Of a stretch of DNA of 9,355 nt, positions 6,125-9,355 are shown piece by piece (within the stretch, counting starts at the first letter, position 1; each line of letters begins with the position of its first letter). The DNA lies in assembly GCA_030690515.1 (NCBI GenBank), contig JAUYGP010000492.1, positions 1-9,355 of the forward strand, in the 5' to 3' direction. This DNA is from Giesbergeria sp. (GTDB lineage Bacteria; Pseudomonadota; Gammaproteobacteria; Burkholderiales; Burkholderiaceae_C). Made by a program: the position numbers and the translations under genes. The notes below the pieces were generated by a model, which worked only from the letters and a program-made list of their open reading frames with translations, did not search any database and was not told the DNA's origin.

Positions 6125-7572
6125 CGCTTAAACACAAAACCTTTTCAGCCGTGCGCTGGACCACTGCGGCCACTGGTGTGCGAGCGCTGCTGCAGATTGC
6201 CCAAGTGGCAGTGTTGGCGCGTTTGTTGGCCCCAGCCGACTACGGGCTGATGGCCATGGTGAGCGTGGTGCTGGGGTTTGCCAGCATCTTTGCCGACATG
6301 GGCATGAACAGTGCCTATGTGCAGCGGCAAAACGTGTCAGAGCAAGAGCGATCCAGCCTGTTTTGGCTGAACGTGGGGATGAGCGGTGCGTTAACGCTAG
6401 TGGTGCTGGTGCTCAGCCCATTGCTGGCGCGCTGGTTTGGCGACGTGCGGCTAACACCGCTGCTGATGCTGGCAGCTAGCACTTTTGTGATCAGTGCGCT
6501 GGGGCAACAAGTGCGCATGAGCGCTGAAAAAGCCATGAACTTCAGGCCCGTTGTTTTGCTGGAGGTGGTTGCCGCACTGCTGGGCTTTGCTGCCGCCGTA
6601 GCTGGTGCTTTGGCAGGCTGGGGCGTCTATGCCTTGCTGGTTGGCGGCATTGTTAGTGCAGTCAGCGGCACTTTGTTGGCGTGGCTGTATTTGGCAGATG
6701 GCTGGCGGCCGCTGTGGCGCTTTAAGTTGGCTGATGTGCGGGGGTACATGGGTTTTGGCGGTGCGCTGGTAGCCAACAACCTGGTTAACGAGGTCAACCG
6801 CGGCATTGACCTTCTGCTGGGCGGGCGCATGCTGGGTGCCGCCGCTCTGGGGCTGTACAGCATGCCGAGGCAAATCGTGTTTCAAATCCAGGGCATGGTC
6901 AACCCCATCATCACCCGCGTGGGTTTCCCGCTGATTGCACAGGTACAGACCGACATACCCCGCGTGCGTGCCATCTACCTGAAAACCCTGAACATGACGG
7001 CAGCCACCAACGCACCGCTGTATGTGGGCATTGCATTTTTTGCACCCGAGGTGGTGCGCATTGTGCTGGGTGACAAATGGCTGGAAGCCGCCGACCTGCT
7101 GCGCTTGTTGGCTATTTTGGGTTTTATCAGATCCACCGGCAACCCGGTCGGTAGCCTGTTGCTAGGTATGGGTCGGGCTGATCTGTCGCTCAAATGGAAT
7201 CTGGCAATGTTACTGGTGGTGCCGCCCATGCTTTGGGTGTGTTCACAGTACGGCACCATGGGATTGGCTTGGGGGCTGCTGGGGTTGCAGGTTGCGCTGT
7301 TTGTTCCAGGCTGGTATGTGATGGTGCGGCCAGTGTGCAAGGCGGGGTTATGGGAATATTCGGTAGCGGCGTTGAGGCCGTTTTTTCTGGCTGGTGGCGC
7401 TTTTGGGGTGGGGTATTTTGCAGGAAGCCTTGTGAACGATATCTATTTGAGACTAGGCATCGCGATGGTTTCTGCCGTCCCCCTTTATCTATGGTTAAGT
7501 TTCCTGCTAAATCGAGAGTGGGTTTTGGCGATGATGCATTTGGCTGGGCGCCAGCGTGTGTTGGTTCCTTAA
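6121..7572 (+). CDS. wzx: Wzx-type O-antigen/polysaccharide flippase (MOP superfamily)
   Basis: A 483-residue, strongly hydrophobic protein with roughly 12-14 predicted membrane helices spread over its whole length. The N-terminus (KTFSAVRWTTAATGVRALL, then VAVLARLLAPADYGLMAMV and FADMGMNSAYVQR) is the signature of WzxC-like lipopolysaccharide exporters of the polysaccharide-synthesis/MOP family. Such proteins flip undecaprenyl-diphosphate-linked repeat units from the cytoplasmic to the periplasmic face of the inner membrane. Length agrees with the family (about 400-500). It starts at GTG 6121 in a GTGA overlap with the methyltransferase stop, so the two are coupled. The start is confirmed by the second copy, which shows the same GTG overlap at 9085. 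It is the last intact gene in the window; no polymerase (Wzy) is visible here. The ~450 bp after it hold no intact gene. Confidence 0.88.
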   Translation: MTLKHKTFSAVRWTTAATGVRALLQIAQVAVLARLLAPADYGLMAMVSVVLGFASIFADMGMNSAYVQRQNVSEQERSSLFWLNVGMSGALTLVVLVLSPLLARWFGDVRLTPLLMLAASTFVISALGQQVRMSAEKAMNFRPVVLLEVVAALLGFAAAVAGALAGWGVYALLVGGIVSAVSGTLLAWLYLADGWRPLWRFKLADVRGYMGFGGALVANNLVNEVNRGIDLLLGGRMLGAAALGLYSMPRQIVFQIQGMVNPIITRVGFPLIAQVQTDIPRVRAIYLKTLNMTAATNAPLYVGIAFFAPEVVRIVLGDKWLEAADLLRLLAILGFIRSTGNPVGSLLLGMGRADLSLKWNLAMLLVVPPMLWVCSQYGTMGLAWGLLGLQVALFVPGWYVMVRPVCKAGLWEYSVAALRPFFLAGGAFGVGYFAGSLVNDIYLRLGIAMVSAVPLYLWLSFLLNREWVLAMMHLAGRQRVLVP

Positions 7573-8000
7573 CCACTGATGAATTGTCAAACACTTGTCC
7601 AATATGTTTGCGCGATTAAGCTGTGGCTATTAAATTTTTCTGCGTATAAATTTCAATACCGATAGCACATTTCTTATACATAACAATGGCTACAGCAAAG
7701 ACTCTTGGAATAGACACGTAGAAATTATCAATCAAAAGCTTACCGTCAGCCTGCCTGCCTAGCACGGGTGTAGCAAATGTTGTGCTGATTCTTCTTGCCT
7801 TTATAAATTAACGTTTTGTCCGGGATTCGATCATCAACAACTTTGCACGCAATGCAGCGCTGTGTATTAAAAAAATAAATTATAGCAGTGTTAATGCTTG
7901 TGATATTCAAAAATTAATAATATATAATATATATTTAATAATTAAACAGTCCTGAAATAAAGCATTTTTCTCAATATAAATAACCCACAATAAAAAATAA
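7573..8000 (+). other. A+T-rich stretch without an intact gene
   Basis: No reading frame here is convincing. A 28-codon ORF (7579-7665) is unrecognised. A 42-codon open stretch at 7634-7759 reads STFLIHNNGYSKDSW in its middle and looks protein-like, so it may be a decayed gene remnant, but no start codon is evident. CAAACA/TGTTTG (7588-7593 and 7605-7610) could form a hairpin, but without a U-run it is not a good terminator for wzx. The segment 7911-7945 is almost only A and T with imperfect dyad symmetry. Promoter-like boxes for the truncated gene at 8001 may lie at 7898-7928. Confidence 0.6.
7898..7928 (+). promoter_or_regulatory. Possible promoter for the truncated glycosyltransferase gene
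   Basis: TTGTGA (7898-7903) resembles a -35 box and TATAAT (7923-7928) is a perfect -10 box, but the 19-base spacing is longer than the usual 17. It lies ~70 bp before the ATG at 8001 in a very A+T-rich region, where TATAAT can arise by chance. Confidence 0.3.
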
Positions 8001-8150
8001 ATGAATAACAATTCTCTTGTTGACAAAACTTTTGCTCCTATTGCACTCTTTGTTTACAATCGTGCACAACACACTAAACATACCGTAGAGTCATTAACAA
8101 GGGGAAAAAGGGGACGCAACCCTTTACAAATCGTCAGACTGCTTTCATGA
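8001..8150 (+). pseudogene. Truncated 5' end of a family 2-type glycosyltransferase
   Basis: ATG 8001 opens a frame of 49 codons. Residues 12-32 (start APIALFVYNRAQHTKHTV, then ESL) match the N-terminal strand and first helix that I know from GT2-fold glycosyltransferases, which commonly begin with an 'PIALFVYNRPxHT' pattern. After about residue 33 the similarity stops: the sequence enters the inverted-repeat element at about 8101-8103 and reaches TGA at 8148-8150. The sugar-nucleotide-binding Asp motifs and everything downstream are missing, so the gene is a non-functional relic. It shows that the cluster, or the source of this segment, once held another glycosyltransferase between wzx and the duplicated block. 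The preceding A+T-rich tract is its probable leader region. Confidence 0.65.
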
Positions 8151-8151
8151 C

Positions 8152-8185
8152 TCTGTAGGAGCGGCGAGGGCTGCGCGCCTACAGA
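8152..8185. repeat. REP-like hairpin inside the palindromic element
   Basis: TCTGTAGG (8152-8159) and CCTACAGA (8178-8185) are perfect inverted repeats. After one mismatch, GCG (8161-8163) pairs with CGC (8174-8176), leaving a 10-base loop. The GTAGGAGCGGCG start resembles REP sequences of pseudomonads, which are mobilised by RAYT (Y1) transposases. Confidence 0.65.
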
Positions 8186-8236
8186 TACCCACGCAAATTG
8201 CAATCGAAGGGTAGCCGTCCACTTTTCAGCCGTTGC

Positions 8237-8257
8237 TGATGTCTGCACATCATTTTT
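8237..8257 (+). terminator. Short terminator-like hairpin
   Basis: TGATGT (8237-8242), a CTGC loop and ACATCA (8247-8252) form a 6-bp stem followed directly by TTTTT. The stem is short and low in G+C, so termination would be weak at best. It lies within the palindromic element. Confidence 0.3.
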
Positions 8258-8305
8258 CACAAAAAATAGGGTAGCGTCCCTTTTTTCCAGCAATTGACAA
8301 ACACG

Positions 8306-8389
8306 CAGCTCATTCAAGCCCACTGGGGCCGCGAAACACAGCGCACCAAAACCCGCCACCTTATCGACGTTGCCCTGGGGGCCGTTTGA
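8306..8389 (+). pseudogene. 3'-end fragment of a second wecF-like gene
   Basis: The frame ending at TGA 8387-8389 encodes QLIQAHWGRETQRTKTRHL and then IDVALGAV, which aligns with the C-terminus of the intact WecF-like protein (MIQAHWGRDQQRHKTRQL, then INLAMSTV). Only about the last 27 codons are present; upstream lies the palindromic element and a stop at 8267. The 11-bp spacer to the following methyltransferase copy is the same length as in the intact locus, which shows that a whole gene order was copied, not one gene. Confidence 0.85.
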
Positions 8390-8400
8390 AGACAAACAAC

Positions 8401-9088
8401 ATGATCAGCAAAAACCACACCAACCGCCGCGCCTACAACTGGCTTGCTTACCAAACCAGTGACCACTTTTTAGAAAAATCCATTCCCCACTACAAAGGCA
8501 CCCTCTACGACCTGGGCGCTGGCGAATCGCCCTACAAAGACTTCTTCTTGCAGCATGCGCAGCAATACATAGCGGTCGATTGGGCTGGCAGCCTGCACAA
8601 CACCAAGGCCGACATTGCCGCCGACTTAAATCTGCCGCTGCCCATTGCTTCAGAAGTAGCTGACACGGTGGTTTCGCTGCAGGTGATGGAGCACCTGTGT
8701 GAGCCGCAAACCATGCTCAACGAAGCCTTTCGCATCCTTAAACCGGGGGGGGCTGGTGCTGCAAGTGCCATGGCAATGGTGGATACACGAGGCACCGTAT
8801 GACTTTTTTCGCTACACGCCCTACGGCCTCAAGTACATGCTGGGCAAAGCGGGTTTTTTAGACGTGGTGGTCGAGCCGCAGTCTGGCTTTTTCACCATGT
8901 GGCTGCTCAAGTTCAACTATTTCAGCCTGCGCCTCATCCGTGGCCCACGGCCGCTACGTTGGGCGCTGAAGGCGGTTTTTATTGTGATCTGGTACCTCGA
9001 CCAAAAAGCCGCGCCCTATCTGGACAAGCTTGACAAAAACTGGGCCGCTGAGGCGGCGGGGTATTTTGTGACTGCGCGTAAACCGTGA
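8401..9088 (+). pseudogene. Frameshifted second copy of the SAM methyltransferase
   Basis: ATG 8401 starts a close homologue of the 5435-6124 protein (MISKNHTNRRAYNWLAYQ; motif I YDLGAGESPYK; VMEHL). At the G8 tract 8745-8752, after residue pair Lys-Pro, the frame is lost: the first frame runs to a TGA at 8800-8802, while the homologous sequence (LVLQVPWQWWIHEAPYDFF onward) continues in another frame to the TGA at 9086-9088. The whole copy is 2 bp shorter than the intact gene. Apart from the frameshift, all motifs are kept and the few amino-acid changes are mostly mild, so the break may be recent, reversible by slippage, or a sequencing error in a homopolymer. If uncorrected, the product is a 133-residue protein without the C-terminal half. 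The end overlaps the wzx fragment as GTGA. Confidence 0.9.
8745..8752 (+). repeat. Poly-G tract (G8) at the frameshift of the second methyltransferase copy
   Basis: Eight consecutive G follow AAACC. Seven would give Lys-Pro-Gly-Gly-Leu and ten would give Lys-Pro-Gly-Gly-Gly-Leu in frame; eight breaks the gene. The intact copy suggests ten, and thus a loss of two. Confidence 0.9.
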
Positions 9089-9201
9089 CACTTAAACACA
9101 AAGCCTTTTCAGCCGTGCGCTGGACCACGGCGGCCACGGGCGTGCGAGCTCTGCTGCAGATTGCCCAAGTGGCAGTGTTGGCGCGTTTGTTGGCCCCAAC
9201 C
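9085..9201 (+). pseudogene. wzx: 5' fragment of a second wzx copy
   Basis: GTG 9085 opens a frame whose first 38 residues (MTLKHKAFSAVRWTTAATG, then a segment ending LARLLAP) differ from the intact Wzx N-terminus only at Ala7 in place of Thr. Only the first membrane helix region is present. At 9199-9201 the similarity stops, and the same frame continues without a stop into a transposase C-terminal part. Start and GTGA overlap with the methyltransferase end mirror the intact locus. The fragment cannot act as a flippase. Confidence 0.88.
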
Positions 9202-9355
9202 AAACACTTAATGAATCTGATGGAAAAACAAGGAGTGACACTTCATTTTTTACCACCTTACAGTCCAGAACTCAACAGAATTGACAAACTTTGGCATTTG
9301 ATGAAATACACTTGGATGTCAGTCAAGTGCCGAGACAGCAAAACTTTGGAGGCTG
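9202..9355 (+). mobile_element. IS630-family transposase, C-terminal part (runs off the window, 5' part missing)
   Basis: The frame encodes KHLMNLMEKQGVTLHF, LPPYSPELNRIDKLWHLMKY (LPPYSPELN at 9250-9276) and TWMSVKCRDSKTLEA up to the window edge. LPPYSPELNPIExLW is the hallmark of IS630/Tc1-mariner type DDE transposases and contains the third catalytic acidic residue. Here that residue is Asp (9283-9285) where IS630 proteins usually have Glu; Asp is known at this place in mariner elements. The first two catalytic Asp residues and the left inverted repeat are missing, so this is a remnant. It is fused in frame behind the wzx fragment, without a visible target TA duplication. The transposase stop lies outside the window. 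Confidence 0.85.

Larger units (their letters stand above)
5341..6237 (+). repeat. Duplicated block, intact copy (wecF 3' end - methyltransferase - wzx 5' end)
   Basis: This stretch is closely similar to 8309-9201. It covers the last ~28 codons of the WecF-like gene, the 11-bp spacer, the whole methyltransferase and the first ~39 codons of wzx. The methyltransferase copies differ at about 16 of 229 residues by my count, while the wecF tail is more diverged. Confidence 0.9.
8103..8288. mobile_element. MITE-like or REP-associated palindromic element, ~186 bp
   Basis: The ends form imperfect terminal inverted repeats: 8103-8123 pairs with the reverse complement of 8268-8288 at 19 of 21 positions, with a core GGGACGC(A/T)ACCCT. 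A variant of the right-end motif, AGGGTAGCCGTCCACTTTT, also lies inside at 8208-8226. The left half contains a strong hairpin (8152-8185). No protein is encoded, so any movement would need a transposase supplied elsewhere. The element interrupts the glycosyltransferase relic on the left, and the wecF fragment begins a few bases to its right. Flanks CATTAACAA (8092-8100) and AATTGACAA (8292-8300) are similar but not identical, so a target duplication is not proven. Confidence 0.6.
8309..9201 (+). repeat. Duplicated block, degraded copy (wecF 3' end - methyltransferase - wzx 5' end)
   Basis: This is the second copy of 5341-6237, in direct orientation about 3 kb downstream. Similarity starts just right of the palindromic element and ends at 9201, where an IS630-type transposase sequence begins. 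Many silent third-position differences suggest recombination with a related locus, or an old duplication, rather than a recent one. Confidence 0.9.

Noticed and set aside
6451..6885. Minus-strand ORF of 144 residues within wzx
   Set aside because: Shadow of the wzx coding strand; no family resemblance.
7588..7610. Hairpin CAAACA/TGTTTG as a terminator for wzx
   Set aside because: The stem is weak and there is no U-run after it.
7194..7619. Plus-strand ORF of 141 residues overlapping the wzx 3' end
   Set aside because: Out-of-frame reading of wzx; glycine/cysteine-rich and without a start signal.
8092..8300. CATTAACAA / AATTGACAA as target-site duplication of the palindromic element
   Set aside because: Two mismatches in nine bases and not exactly adjacent to the repeats; may be chance.
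8054..8395. Minus-strand ORF of 113 residues across the palindromic element
   Set aside because: It crosses three unrelated fragments (glycosyltransferase relic, element, wecF tail), so it cannot be an evolved gene.
1..9355. CRISPR arrays, tRNA or rRNA genes, riboswitches
   Set aside because: No regularly spaced repeats, cloverleaf structures or rRNA-like sequences were seen on either strand.

Overview
The window looks like part of a surface-polysaccharide (O-antigen or capsule type) biosynthesis locus of a Gram-negative proteobacterium. From codon use, the moderately high G+C of the core genes and the style of the Ugd and Wzx proteins, a betaproteobacterium of the Comamonadaceae/Burkholderiales type is my best guess, but this is an inference. 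All convincing genes lie on the + strand. By eye, base composition is patchy: ugd, the aminotransferase, the second methyltransferase and wzx are G+C richer, the glycosyltransferase middle is more A+T rich, and the non-coding stretch 7573-8000 is very A+T rich. Such mosaicism is usual for O-antigen loci.

Left part (1-3349): the 3' end of a UDP-glucose 6-dehydrogenase gene (ugd), a DegT-family sugar aminotransferase closest in my memory to VioA, a two-domain protein joining an ATP-grasp ligase to a C-terminal HAD phosphatase-like domain, and a small SAM methyltransferase. The last three are joined by ATGA stop/start overlaps, so they are probably translated together. A plausible but unproven reading is a module that makes a nucleotide-linked 4-amino-4,6-dideoxyhexose and then decorates it, the ATP-grasp enzyme possibly attaching an acyl or amino-acid group to the amine.

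Middle part (3350-7572): an unrecognised pair of same-frame ORFs separated by one TGA, then a WecF-like (GT56) glycosyltransferase, a second SAM methyltransferase, and a Wzx-type flippase of the MOP family that would carry the finished lipid-linked unit across the inner membrane. GT56 enzymes are known for transferring 4-amino-4,6-dideoxyhexose sugars, which fits the aminotransferase upstream.

Right part (7573-9355): a wreckage zone. After an A+T-rich stretch comes the first ~31 codons of a lost family 2-type glycosyltransferase, then a ~190 bp MITE/REP-like element with 21-bp terminal inverted repeats, then a second diverged copy of the block 'wecF 3' end - methyltransferase - wzx 5' end'. 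In this copy the methyltransferase is frameshifted at a G8 tract, and wzx is cut after 38 codons and runs in frame into the C-terminal part of an IS630-family transposase that continues past the window edge. The most interesting signals are this block duplication, the poly-G tracts at the same motif of the methyltransferases, the ATP-grasp-HAD fusion and the palindromic element. I saw no tRNA, rRNA, CRISPR array or minus-strand gene.
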